Shown piece by piece: positions 44,541 through 53,527 of a stretch of 64,000 nt of DNA (the first letter of the stretch is position 1; each line of letters starts with the position of its first letter). The stretch lies in contig NZ_BMGD01000001.1 of NCBI RefSeq assembly GCF_014639875.1, positions 248,001 through 312,000 of the forward strand, read 5' to 3'. This DNA is from Blastomonas aquatica (GTDB taxonomy: Bacteria > Pseudomonadota > Alphaproteobacteria > Sphingomonadales > Sphingomonadaceae). The translations under genes and the position numbers were made by a program. Below the pieces are notes generated by a model. That model was not told the origin of the DNA. It did no database searches and saw only the letters and a list, made by a program, of their open reading frames with translations.

Positions 44541-46605
44541 AGCGGCCCTCTTCCCGGAACCGCATAAAGGCTGCTGCGCCTTCCGCAAGCCGCTGCTCCC
44601 ATGCATCCGACGAAGTGACTGCTGGCAGGCGTCCGCGCTCCCTCTTGAACTTTACCGCAGCTGCTGCGAGCTCCTTGGCTTCCTCGGGGCCAATTTTGGT
44701 CCGTTTGGCCGCTATGGCTGCCTGCACCTGCTTGAGGGTGCTCTCGCTCATCGATTTTGCCAGCACAGCATAGGCGGCCTGCCATGGATTGATGCTGTCG
44801 ATGAGGTCGATATCAAGCTCGCGAACATCCATCGCATATTGCCGCACGCCCTCGAGCAATGCGGTGTTGGCGCGCTGCTCGCCATCGCCGCGATCGAGCG
44901 CATCCATTGCCAGCGCCTTGGCCTTCTGGGTCAGGTTAAGCGCAGCAATGGCATGCTGACGCACTGCCTCCTGATCATCGGCGCTGAGGTCGGGGTATCG
45001 ATCCCGGACGATCGCGCTCATTGCCGCCTGGGTCAGTTCCTGCGCCGGCGTTTCCTCGTCGAACATGCCGCGCTCGGCGACCGACTTCTTCTGGACGAAG
45101 GCGGCTATCACCTCGTTCAGATCTTCTTCGCAGATACGTGCGGCTTCGGGAGATTTGGGCGTGACCAACCCTGCGATCTCGAAGTGATATTGGCCGCGCT
45201 CCTCATGCACGCCCACGTTCGCCTTGCCTTCCTGATAGCCCCCCGGACCATAATCGAAATCCGGCAACGGTCCGGCGCTTTTCGGGCTGAATGTGAAGCG
45301 CGGCGCCAGCACCTGTTCCATCAACAAGCTGGCTGCGATCGCCTTGAGGGTATCGTTGATCGCATCAGCAACCGCAGCCTCGGACGCATCGGGCTCGGCA
45401 ATGAGGTTGGTGAACGTGGCCGTCGTCTTTCCGGGGGCATCGCGCGTCGCCCGTCCGATGATCTGGATGATCTCGGTGAGGCTTGAACGGTAGCCGACAG
45501 TCAACGCATGTTCGCACCAGATCCAGTCGAACCCTTCCTTGGCCATGCCGAGCGCAATGATGATATCGACGTGATCGCGGTCGTTCTTGTGCGCCGGATC
45601 CTTGAGCGCGGACAGCACCTTGGTCCTACGGGCCGAATCACTGTCATCGACCAAGTCAGCAATTTTCAGCACCCGGCCATCCGGCATGGCCACCAGCTCG
45701 AAACCGGTCACCGGGTCCGCACCCTGCCATTTGCCCAGATAATGCAGGATCTCGTTGACCTCGCTGACCTTGTCCTTGGTGCTTTCCCGCGCATTGACCG
45801 AGGGAATGTGAACGATGGTCTTGAGCGCCGGGTCTAGGCAGTGCTCGATCGCCTCCAGATAGCGCCCGGTATAGAAGAAATAGCCGATGTTGAGCGACTT
45901 CAGGTGCTCATAGCCGTTGAGCTGCTCATAATAGGTATAGGTGACCGGCTCGAATTTCGCCTCGTCCTCGGGCGTCAGCACCGGCACCGCGTCACCGCGA
46001 AAATAGCTGCCGGTCATGGCGACGATGTGGACCTTGTTCCGGCCGATGAACGCTGCGAGCTGAGCACCAAGACGGTTGTCTTCACTCGCCGACACATGGT
46101 GAAACTCGTCCACGGCGATCAGGTGATCGTCGAATGCCTCAATGCCGAATCGATCGACCGCGAAGCGAAACGTCGCATGCGTGCAGACCAGCACCTGATC
46201 GTCGCTCTCGAGGAACTGGCCAAGCGCCTTGATCTTGGACGGATCGGACTTTTCTTCGTCCAGGCCTGGCGTGTTGCACAGGTTCCATTTTGGCTTGACG
46301 CTCCAATCCGCCCAGAAGCCGAACTGCGACAGCGGCTCATCGGCAAAGCTGCCGCCGATGGACTTTTCCGGCACTACGATGATCGCCTGACGCAGCCCCT
46401 GATTGTGCAGCTTGTCGAGCGCGATAAACATCAGCGCGCGGCTCTTGCCGGACGCAGGCGGGGACTTGATGAGCAGATATTGCTCGCCGCGCTTGTTGTA
46501 CGCGCGCTCCTGCATTGGGCGCATGCCGAGTTCGTTCGACTTGGCAGAGACACCGCTGCGGGCGGTTTGGAAGGAGACGGCCGGAATGGGACGAGCGGAC
46601 GTCAT
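44533..46605 (-). CDS. SF2 DEAD/DEAH-type helicase
   Basis: 690 residues from ATG 46605, which overlaps the DUF262 stop by 4 bases. Walker A is IKSPPASGKSRALMF (about residues 46-60). Walker B is the box AVDEFHHVSA (about 164-173), motif III is MTGSYFRG, and motif VI is IIQIIGRATRDAPGK. It resembles the helicase subunits of type I and type III restriction enzymes, but no fused nuclease is seen. Flanked by DUF262-HNH upstream and GIY-YIG downstream with coupled translation, it is most likely the DNA motor of this defence operon. Confidence 0.9.
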   Translation of the reverse strand: MTSARPIPAVSFQTARSGVSAKSNELGMRPMQERAYNKRGEQYLLIKSPPASGKSRALMFIALDKLHNQGLRQAIIVVPEKSIGGSFADEPLSQFGFWADWSVKPKWNLCNTPGLDEEKSDPSKIKALGQFLESDDQVLVCTHATFRFAVDRFGIEAFDDHLIAVDEFHHVSASEDNRLGAQLAAFIGRNKVHIVAMTGSYFRGDAVPVLTPEDEAKFEPVTYTYYEQLNGYEHLKSLNIGYFFYTGRYLEAIEHCLDPALKTIVHIPSVNARESTKDKVSEVNEILHYLGKWQGADPVTGFELVAMPDGRVLKIADLVDDSDSARRTKVLSALKDPAHKNDRDHVDIIIALGMAKEGFDWIWCEHALTVGYRSSLTEIIQIIGRATRDAPGKTTATFTNLIAEPDASEAAVADAINDTLKAIAASLLMEQVLAPRFTFSPKSAGPLPDFDYGPGGYQEGKANVGVHEERGQYHFEIAGLVTPKSPEAARICEEDLNEVIAAFVQKKSVAERGMFDEETPAQELTQAAMSAIVRDRYPDLSADDQEAVRQHAIAALNLTQKAKALAMDALDRGDGEQRANTALLEGVRQYAMDVRELDIDLIDSINPWQAAYAVLAKSMSESTLKQVQAAIAAKRTKIGPEEAKELAAAAVKFKRERGRLPAVTSSDAWEQRLAEGAAAFMRFREEGRYE

Positions 46606-48311
46606 TGCGGTGTAGCCCCCTCGCACAGACTGGTCATGTCCGCATGTATGAGCTCTGCTCGTGCCATAAGAAAGGCGTCATAATCGTTGCCGACGAGCGC
46701 GTCGAAGGGAACGAGATGACTCTTAAGCCGCTGATGCACGACATTTTCGCCCAATGAAGCTTTGGCGGCTCTCTTGGCGATATACTCTGACGGGGTCTGT
46801 GCCCCCACCTTACGGTTGGTGGTCCAGCTGATAAGTGCGCAATTGAGTGCACGATTCACTTTTTCATCGGCACGGTCGCCGCTCAAGACCCCGACCGGGT
46901 AAAGATGATGGAACTCGCGTCCATGGAAATTGTCAGGGGTGATTGAAGCGCCATCGGCGAAATCGAGGGCTCCGCGGCGCAGACCTGTGACCATCATGGC
47001 CCTCGGCAAGCGGTCCTTTCGGCCTGGCCATCCGGCCAGCACCATCTCCTCCTTGGCAGGAAGGGGATTGAAGACCTCGTCAAACAGTTCGCATGCCGTG
47101 TCGGTCTTGCCAGCGATGATATCACGCAAAGCCTTGTAGTCGGCATAGGCGCGGGTGGCCGAAGTCTTGCCATATCGATTCGTATAGCAGGCGCGCCAAA
47201 GCGCTTTTCGGATCAGTGTCCGCGCGTTGCCACCGGCGTCGAAGCCGTGTTCCGGCACATCCGCCCATAGCGCGCAAATCAGATACACCGCGACTTCGCT
47301 GGGCAAGCACTGTTCGTTGAGAATGGCTTCGGACCGCAGAAACGCGATCCCATGCTTGAAGCCGTGCTTCAAGCGGTCCCAGACAGATGCGAACTCATTG
47401 CCGAAGGAAGTATCGAGGTAGGTCTTCTTGAGTGGAGGACGTTCCATCAGCAACGCGGCAACCGACAGGATGCTGTCCTCAATGCGACCGAAATCTCTCG
47501 CGGCAGGCACCGATGCGACCAGTTCCCCGACCATATCATGGAGGCTGTCACCGGTCGCACTTTCAAGCTGCGCGACGACAATGTCAAAATCCTTCAACGG
47601 GGTGGCGGACGTGTTCATCTTTATGAAGACGTCCAGCGCCGTATCTCGTCCTGTCGAGGAAGTGAGCGAAAGGAAGGGGATATTGTAGCCGCTGACACGC
47701 TGGCGCAGCGCTGATGCGCGCTTGGTCAGCGCCTTGGTAAGCAACCCAGCTCCATCCAAAGCATCTTCCCAAGCTTCGAGAGCTGCTTCGCCTTCGGCGC
47801 CGGGGCAAAGGATCGTAACAGGAAGGTAGCCTTGTTCGAACATCGTAACGGGGTCATTCGCCCACACTGGCTGCAAAACTCCCTTTCGATCCCAACGCTT
47901 GACGATTTCGACCTTGGGCGCGTCGATCGCCTCATCGTCCTCGCCAGCCTCTTCGCCCTCATCGTCCGGGACAAGTTTCACCAGAACGTCCAACCCGTCG
48001 CGGCGATAGTTTCCTGTCAGGCTGCGCCACAGTGCCGTCATGCGCTGCTGTCCATCGAGCAGGTGCAACGTCACCTTCCCAGCGGGTTTGGGCGCTCCGA
48101 CAATAGGGCGCGAATGGAACAATTCCTTGTCGCCAATTTCCAGCGTGAGCAGCGCGCCGATTGGCAGGGGCGGATCGCGCAGGATATTCTCAAGCGAACC
48201 AACCACCTGGGCTGGGCGCCACGCCTCGTGCCGCTGGAACCGGGGCAGGACGATCTGCCCCTGCTTGATCATGGCGAACCAGTCTTCGATCTTCTTGTTG
48301 CGTGCTTCCAT
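46602..48311 (-). CDS. DUF262-HNH (GmrSD-like) protein
   Basis: 569 residues. The DUF262 domain opens with IVLPRFQRHEAWRPAQV and has LHLLDGQQRMTAL (DGQQR, residues 86-90), the nucleotide-using motif of GmrS/ParB-like proteins. The C-terminal DUF1524-type HNH is seen in GREFHHLYPVGVLSG and then ALNCALISWTTNRKVG (about 465-505). GmrSD-type enzymes cut modified phage DNA, using the DUF262 part for NTP hydrolysis. Here it sits with a DNA methyltransferase and helicase rather than alone, so cleavage may be directed by modification state. Both active-site motifs look intact. Confidence 0.9.
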   Translation of the reverse strand: MEARNKKIEDWFAMIKQGQIVLPRFQRHEAWRPAQVVGSLENILRDPPLPIGALLTLEIGDKELFHSRPIVGAPKPAGKVTLHLLDGQQRMTALWRSLTGNYRRDGLDVLVKLVPDDEGEEAGEDDEAIDAPKVEIVKRWDRKGVLQPVWANDPVTMFEQGYLPVTILCPGAEGEAALEAWEDALDGAGLLTKALTKRASALRQRVSGYNIPFLSLTSSTGRDTALDVFIKMNTSATPLKDFDIVVAQLESATGDSLHDMVGELVASVPAARDFGRIEDSILSVAALLMERPPLKKTYLDTSFGNEFASVWDRLKHGFKHGIAFLRSEAILNEQCLPSEVAVYLICALWADVPEHGFDAGGNARTLIRKALWRACYTNRYGKTSATRAYADYKALRDIIAGKTDTACELFDEVFNPLPAKEEMVLAGWPGRKDRLPRAMMVTGLRRGALDFADGASITPDNFHGREFHHLYPVGVLSGDRADEKVNRALNCALISWTTNRKVGAQTPSEYIAKRAAKASLGENVVHQRLKSHLVPFDALVGNDYDAFLMARAELIHADMTSLCEGATPQ

Positions 48312-48462
48312 GCTGGCCTCCCCTATCTTGTCAGCGTCCTGAATGCCGCATCAGAAATGCTCTGTAATCACCCAATGGGAAGACCGCACCATATTGGCTG
48401 TTTTTGGGAGACACAGATCCGATCTGGTGCCTCTCAATAGCTTTTGGAAGCGGATGGGGCTG

Positions 48463-48660
48463 TCATTTCCTGGCTGCATGCTTGTCCACGAAGGCAGCAA
48501 TGCTACCGTAACTCTCCTTCACGCGCGTCTGTACCTTCCCCATCATGGCGGAGCCGCGCTCGGGCCAATCATGACGCTCGAACAGGCCGGTGAAGTCGCC
48601 ATAGTGGCGGGCGGCAATTTCGCTGATGGCCTTGGCATCCCAGCCCGGCGGCTTGCTCAT
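48463..48660 (-). CDS. Small hypothetical protein
   Basis: 65 residues, starting after GGGGAGATAGACC. Composition is mixed helical (DAKAISEIAARHYGDFTGLF) with basic C-terminus (FVDKHAARK). It lies between the SHOCT gene and DUF262 gene and reads the same way. No family recognised; it may be a small accessory subunit of the operon. The 150-base gap to DUF262 shows no gene. Confidence 0.5.
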   Translation of the reverse strand: MSKPPGWDAKAISEIAARHYGDFTGLFERHDWPERGSAMMGKVQTRVKESYGSIAAFVDKHAARK

Positions 48661-48709
48661 GGTCTATCTCCCCAATATGCGGTGCATTGATCGATTCGCT
48701 CAGCCTTGC

Positions 48710-49612
48710 TCAACATCCACCGAATTCGCCTCGAACGATCAAAACTCTCCTGACGGTCAGCTTGTCTGCTAGCTGCTTCACAGCACGAGACGGCCTCGTA
48801 GCGCAGTTAAAGCGTCCCGTATCATAGGTCGGGTCAAACTCGCCCAAGCCCAATTCATGGCGCACTTCCTTCTCCCAAAGCTCGAGCGCATCGCTGGACT
48901 GAACACTATCGGTCGAGAAACTGATCCCCACGTCATTTGTCGCGCGGGAAGCGCCGAAACGCAGGTCGATTGTCGGATCGGCCGCATTACCGCAATCTGC
49001 TAGACATGTTGCTGTTATTGCGCCTGAATCACCCGGCGTCGAAATCTGACCAAAAGTGGTCTTCGGGCTGATCTTCCTACCCATTATCGTCACTTGGCAG
49101 GACCGGCTGACATTGAAGAACAACGTAGTGATGCGGTCACCTTCAGACCAAAAATTGATGGTACATCCGCCAATGTCATAGACCAATGTGCCGGGGCGCT
49201 TGTCCTTTGGCGTTCCAAGTCGTTGCTCCAAGAACGCCGGGCTCATTCCGATGACGTTATCAGACGTCGCAAATGCCAACATTTCACCTGCCGAAGGGAC
49301 CGATTCCTTAGTTGACGGCTCTGATGGGTCGGCGACCGCAATAGAAGGAGCGACCGTTGCCACAACTGCATCGCCGCTGTACTCCGACGCCGGGGTGGAG
49401 TTGCCAGCCAGATAAATCACTGCCGCAAGAGCCATCGCCAACACGGCAACGCCGATGGCCCATACCAACCGTGTGGGCCGGCTTTGGCCGCTCTCAGAGC
49501 CAGATGACAGGATCTCACGCTTTTTCGCGTCAAACTCTTCTCCGGTTAGCGCACCAGCCTCACGCAGCCGATTCAGGCGTTCCAGCCTGTCGAGATCGGT
49601 ATCTTCGCTCAC
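48710..49612 (-). CDS. SHOCT-domain single-pass membrane protein
   Basis: 300 residues. The N-terminal SHOCT domain is LDRLERLNRLREAGALTGEE, then FDAKKREIL. One membrane segment follows (about 47-69, WAIGVAVLAMALAAVIYLAG), then a large extracytoplasmic domain with four or more cysteines (GGCTINFW, RSCQVTIMG, CLADCG) that could form disulfides. SHOCT domains often mediate oligomerisation. The start overlaps the methyltransferase stop by 4 bases, so the gene belongs to that operon. A membrane protein in a restriction-type operon is unusual. Confidence 0.8.
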   Translation of the reverse strand: MSEDTDLDRLERLNRLREAGALTGEEFDAKKREILSSGSESGQSRPTRLVWAIGVAVLAMALAAVIYLAGNSTPASEYSGDAVVATVAPSIAVADPSEPSTKESVPSAGEMLAFATSDNVIGMSPAFLEQRLGTPKDKRPGTLVYDIGGCTINFWSEGDRITTLFFNVSRSCQVTIMGRKISPKTTFGQISTPGDSGAITATCLADCGNAADPTIDLRFGASRATNDVGISFSTDSVQSSDALELWEKEVRHELGLGEFDPTYDTGRFNCATRPSRAVKQLADKLTVRRVLIVRGEFGGC

Positions 49613-52338
49613 GCTGCTTTCCCTTTGCCGGTCATCTTGGTGTACAGCTCGAAAAGTTTTTCCAGCCGCTCGGTGTCGTTCTTGAAGCGGCGGCCGATAT
49701 AGATGCGCTCCAGGACCTCGTCGTTGTCCTCATGGGCGCGACGGAGGTTTTCGGGCATGGCTTCGGGATTGTAGAGATCGGCGATAGTGGCAGGGAAATG
49801 CGCCTCGCGCGCGAGCAGGATGTTCTCGGCGCAACGGGTCAGGTCGGCCTTGTTCTGCTCGGTCAGCTTGGGGAGCGGGAAGGTGTTCCAGCCCATAGTG
49901 TTGGAGTAGCGAAAATCAGTCTTCATCTTGCCGCAAACCGTAGCGACCCACATCAAATGAAGGCGCGATGCGATTAGCGCCATATGCCACAGGGGCGCGT
50001 CATAGATCGCCAACGCCAAGTTCGACACACGGACTGGCGCATCAAGCAGGCCACAGGGCAGATAAGGGCGCCGCTCTGAAGAAACGCTTGGAACAACGAT
50101 CGAGTGACGGCTACCAATGATGGTGCGCTCAAATTTATAGGGCGTCTCCAACCCTGCTCGACCTCTCTCGCTCCCGTGCAGCCGATAGGTGCGGATAGCC
50201 TCTAACCGCGCCGCAATTGGCGGGATCGAGAATGCTAAATCAGCTTGGTCATCGGTGATCCAGAGACAGTAGCGGGCCAGGCCATTGATGAACTCTGCTG
50301 ACCCAACGATTGGCCGTATCATCGGCGCAGCAGCAGGGTAAGCTTGGAGCAATGCCCGCATCTCCTCGGACGACAGGAGCAAATTGCCTTGGTCTCGGGG
50401 GATATTCCCCCCGAACATCACTGCGACATCTGAAATGGGTGCCGACGAACGCTCAACGATGATCGTGTCACCTGCGGTGAGATAAGGATTGATCTCCGCA
50501 ACCTCCTTGCGCGCTTCATCGGAGTAGATGAACCTCGGGCCTTCAACCTTTGCTGCGACGCCGACGATCACGCAGGTGACCTGCGCGTTTCGCGAAGCAT
50601 TGTTCCCCCACATAAAGTTCTGATGTGCGAAAAATATGGACTGGCCGGTTCTGAAGATTCTCGGCCAGATCAGCGGAACCTGGACGCCTTGACAGATCGA
50701 ATTGGTCGAAACGAAAGCGAAGCGACCGCCAAACCTTATGTATTCTGAAGCCTTCCAGAACCACGCCGCAATGTAATCGACGGAGCGCACGTCCTGCCTG
50801 CCGAACCTAAACTGCTGGAGCTCCTGCTTCTGCTCGGGTGTCTGGACCTTGTCACCAATATATGGAGGGTTACCGCAAATGTAGGTCTCGCCCCCGGCGT
50901 TCTCGAAGTCGATCTCCGACTGGTCGAGCGGCGTCTGGAAGAGGTCATCCGCGCGCACTTTCACCCCCGTCCCGTTCGGTGGGCAGATGCTCAGCCAGTC
51001 GAGCCGCAGGGCGTTGCCGCAAGTTATCCAGTTCTGGCTGTCGAGCGGCAGGAACTCGGCCAGTGCCTCCTTCTGGCCGCGGTAGAGCACATCACACTGG
51101 TATTCGGCGATGATCAGCGCCAGTCGCGCGATCTCGGCCGGGAAGTCGCGCAGCTCGATGCCCCGAAAGTTGGTGAGCGGGATTTCGGTCTTGCGATCGA
51201 ACTCGCCGCGCCGCCGGTTGATCTCCGCCTCAATGGCCCGCATCTCCTTGTAGGCGATCACGAGGAAATTGCCGCTACCGCAGGCCGGATCGAATACGCG
51301 GATCTTGGCCATGCGGCTGCGCAGATTGAGCAGCTTGCGCGCGTTGTCGCCCGCCTCCTCCAGCTTGGCGCGAAGATCGTCGAGGAACAGCGGGTTCAAC
51401 ACCTTCAGGATGTTGGGCACGCTGGTGTAATGCATGCCGAGAGCGCCGCGCTCCTCGTCGTCGGCGACCGCCTGGATCATCGAGCCGAAGATGTCGGGGT
51501 TGATCCTAGTCCAGTCGAGATTGCCGATGTGGATGAGGTAGGAGCGAGCGATTTTGCTGAAGCGCGGCACGTCGATATTGCCGCTGAACAGCGCGCCGTT
51601 GACGTAAGGAAAGGGATCGGCCCAGCTTTTGATCCCCGCCGCCTTGCGATCGCCAATGGGGGTGTTCATCGCGCGGAACAGTTGCTGGATCACCTCATGG
51701 GTGTTGTCGCCAGCGCCTGCGCTCATCTTCTCCACCGTTGAAGTGAAGCGATAGCTGGGGTGGAAGATGTCCGTATCCTCGGCAAAGAAGCAGAAGATCA
51801 ACCGGGCCATGAAATGGTTCATGTCGGCGCGGCGCTCGGCTTTGGCCCAATCGGGATTATGGCGGAGCAGCTCGACATAGAGCTTGTTGAGCCTCCCGGT
51901 GGCGCGGATGTCGAACGAGCTCTCGCGAATCTGCGCGACAGTGGTGATCCCGGCGAGCGGCAGGAAGAAGCCGAAATGGTCGGCAAAATCGGCATAGTCG
52001 CAGGCGATTGTCTCGCCCGTGGTAACGTCCTCGGCCTGAAATTCGGTGCCATCCGTGGCGAGGATGAACCGCGCCTTCTGGCTGGCGGTCTTGGGGCTGG
52101 ACCGCAGCGCGGTCAGCGTGTCGTTCACCTGGTTCTCGGAGCTGGTGGCGATGTGGATGTGGCTGCGCTGCAGCACGCCGCCGGAGAGGTCCGACTGGTT
52201 GGTGTTACCAGCGCGCAGGCGCGTCACCGTGGTCGCCTTGTTGCCGAACGCAGCGAGAAACTGGAACGGAAACTCGCCTGCATCGAACGGCTGCTGGGCA
52301 AGTTCGGATACGGCTTCTTCGATTTCGACGGGGTTCAT
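49609..52338 (-). CDS. MmeI-like class I SAM-dependent DNA methyltransferase
   Basis: About 909 residues from ATG 52338. An N-terminal module of about 150 residues is followed by a helical spacer. Motif I is VFDPACGSGNFLVIAY (about 348-363) and motif IV is CGNPPYIGDK (NPPY, about 490-493, typical of N6-adenine methylation). A target-recognition region follows, then an MmeI-type C-terminus (WVATVCGKMKTDFRYSNTMG, then FPLPKL). MmeI enzymes fuse a PD-ExK nuclease at the N-terminus; I see no ExK there, so this protein probably only methylates. It heads the operon with SHOCT, DUF262-HNH, helicase and GIY-YIG genes. Ribosome site before 52338 is weak. Confidence 0.88.
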   Translation of the reverse strand: MNPVEIEEAVSELAQQPFDAGEFPFQFLAAFGNKATTVTRLRAGNTNQSDLSGGVLQRSHIHIATSSENQVNDTLTALRSSPKTASQKARFILATDGTEFQAEDVTTGETIACDYADFADHFGFFLPLAGITTVAQIRESSFDIRATGRLNKLYVELLRHNPDWAKAERRADMNHFMARLIFCFFAEDTDIFHPSYRFTSTVEKMSAGAGDNTHEVIQQLFRAMNTPIGDRKAAGIKSWADPFPYVNGALFSGNIDVPRFSKIARSYLIHIGNLDWTRINPDIFGSMIQAVADDEERGALGMHYTSVPNILKVLNPLFLDDLRAKLEEAGDNARKLLNLRSRMAKIRVFDPACGSGNFLVIAYKEMRAIEAEINRRRGEFDRKTEIPLTNFRGIELRDFPAEIARLALIIAEYQCDVLYRGQKEALAEFLPLDSQNWITCGNALRLDWLSICPPNGTGVKVRADDLFQTPLDQSEIDFENAGGETYICGNPPYIGDKVQTPEQKQELQQFRFGRQDVRSVDYIAAWFWKASEYIRFGGRFAFVSTNSICQGVQVPLIWPRIFRTGQSIFFAHQNFMWGNNASRNAQVTCVIVGVAAKVEGPRFIYSDEARKEVAEINPYLTAGDTIIVERSSAPISDVAVMFGGNIPRDQGNLLLSSEEMRALLQAYPAAAPMIRPIVGSAEFINGLARYCLWITDDQADLAFSIPPIAARLEAIRTYRLHGSERGRAGLETPYKFERTIIGSRHSIVVPSVSSERRPYLPCGLLDAPVRVSNLALAIYDAPLWHMALIASRLHLMWVATVCGKMKTDFRYSNTMGWNTFPLPKLTEQNKADLTRCAENILLAREAHFPATIADLYNPEAMPENLRRAHEDNDEVLERIYIGRRFKNDTERLEKLFELYTKMTGKGKAA

Positions 52339-52383
52339 GCGCCATCGTCTACAGCGCCACATCCGCATCGCCAAGCGGGACAA

Positions 52384-52858
52384 GGTTCAGCATGGGGCTA
52401 TGTTGCCGAGCGACGATGCGCACGGCGGCGTTTCAGCATGCGGTCGGCCAGCGACAACTTCAATCGGCCATCGGGCTGCCCTTCGGGCAACCTGCTCTAT
52501 CCGCTGGCGCGGACCGGGCCTGTGGTCCCGGCCCATTCGGGTGACGATCAGGAGCGGGTGCAAGCTGAGCGGGAGTTTCTGGAGGACGCGCTCTGTCCCG
52601 CATGGCCTGTGGCCATGCTCCTGAGGGCGCGGTGTTCCTGAGCTAACCCGCAAGCGCTCTTGCCTCTCTCCTTGCCGGACGCCCGCTGTCCCACTTGGCC
52701 CGCGCGCAGGGCGTACGGCGGCTTCGCGCCGTGCAAGGGCGCCGTTATCTGTGCGGATCGCTGCTGCGATCCTTAGGGGAACACCAAGGGCTTGACCTGC
52801 CTTGATCCAAACCGACAATACACGCACGGCTTTCAGCGGCGAGCTTCCGGTTGAGGCC
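52384..52858. other. Hairpin-rich intergenic region between the two defence operons
   Basis: No convincing gene in 475 bases. Five compact hairpins lie in about 300 bases: TGCCC-TTC-GGGCA (52477-52489), GGGCC-N9-GGCCC (52516-52534), GCATGGCC-TGT-GGCCATGC (52600-52618), ACGGCG-GCTTCG-CGCCGT (52715-52732) and GGATCGC-TGCT-GCGATCC (52755-52772). It should contain the promoter of the methyltransferase operon and possibly the terminator of the Zorya operon. Confidence 0.6.
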
Positions 52859-53527
52859 TCACGCGGCCTTGAAGTTGCGGAAAAGCTTCTCGAACGAGCC
52901 GCGTAGCCGGACCTCGAGCGCGGGCGTCATCGGCGACAGACCGATCTCGTATTCCTTGTTATGCCGCGAGAAGAGCCTGTCGACCGATCCGGTGTTTTGA
53001 GTTGAGACGAAGAACCGTCCCTTGGCGTATATGTCATCGATCAGCCCGAGGAACGAACGGCCGAGGTTTACACCCAGGCTGCTACTCAGATAATATTTAC
53101 ATTCTATCGCAAGCAGAACTTTGCTGGATCTTGGGTGGACGCTTTCACGACGGCAGGTGTCAGCCTCGTCCTTGAACACGATGGCAACGTCACATTCATG
53201 ATTTACCCTCGATTTCCCCGACACGTAGATCCCGATGTGAGCCTCGAGCGTCGGCCGGCCTGGGAAATGCAGCTCCGCGTGGCAGTAGTCGTGCGCCGTG
53301 GAGAAGATCGAGGACGGTGAGGTTCGGAACCAAAAGCTCGTTGCTGGTCCACCTCGGCGATCGAGCAAGCGGATCGTTGCCCCCTCCTGACGGGCCGCTT
53401 CGAGCACCAGTGACCATATATAGCACTCGTAAAGATCGGCGCCGTCGGATGAGGCCGACAGGTTTGCGCTAATCGCAGAACCGAGGGCGTTGGTGATCTC
53501 GGCCCATAGGCCCGGGCGGAGCGGCAT
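52859..53527 (-). CDS. PD-(D/E)XK nuclease-like protein at the end of the Zorya operon
   Basis: 222 residues. The core is readable as a restriction-type nuclease: an early Glu (DLYECYIW, E34), Asp113 in HECDVAIVF, and E142-C-K144 in VLLAIECKYYLSS. The order D...ExK with beta strands on both sides is the PD-(D/E)XK pattern. Start and previous stop overlap by one base (TGATG), so it is tied to the unknown gene before it. It may supply DNA cleavage to the Zorya system or be a separate defence pair. No DNA-recognition domain is seen. Confidence 0.7.
   Translation of the reverse strand: MPLRPGLWAEITNALGSAISANLSASSDGADLYECYIWSLVLEAARQEGATIRLLDRRGGPATSFWFRTSPSSIFSTAHDYCHAELHFPGRPTLEAHIGIYVSGKSRVNHECDVAIVFKDEADTCRRESVHPRSSKVLLAIECKYYLSSSLGVNLGRSFLGLIDDIYAKGRFFVSTQNTGSVDRLFSRHNKEYEIGLSPMTPALEVRLRGSFEKLFRNFKAA

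Noticed and set aside
51760-52641. Plus-strand ORF of 293 codons across the methyltransferase N-terminus
   Set aside because: Antisense to a well-supported gene and continues into the hairpin region; no ribosome site.
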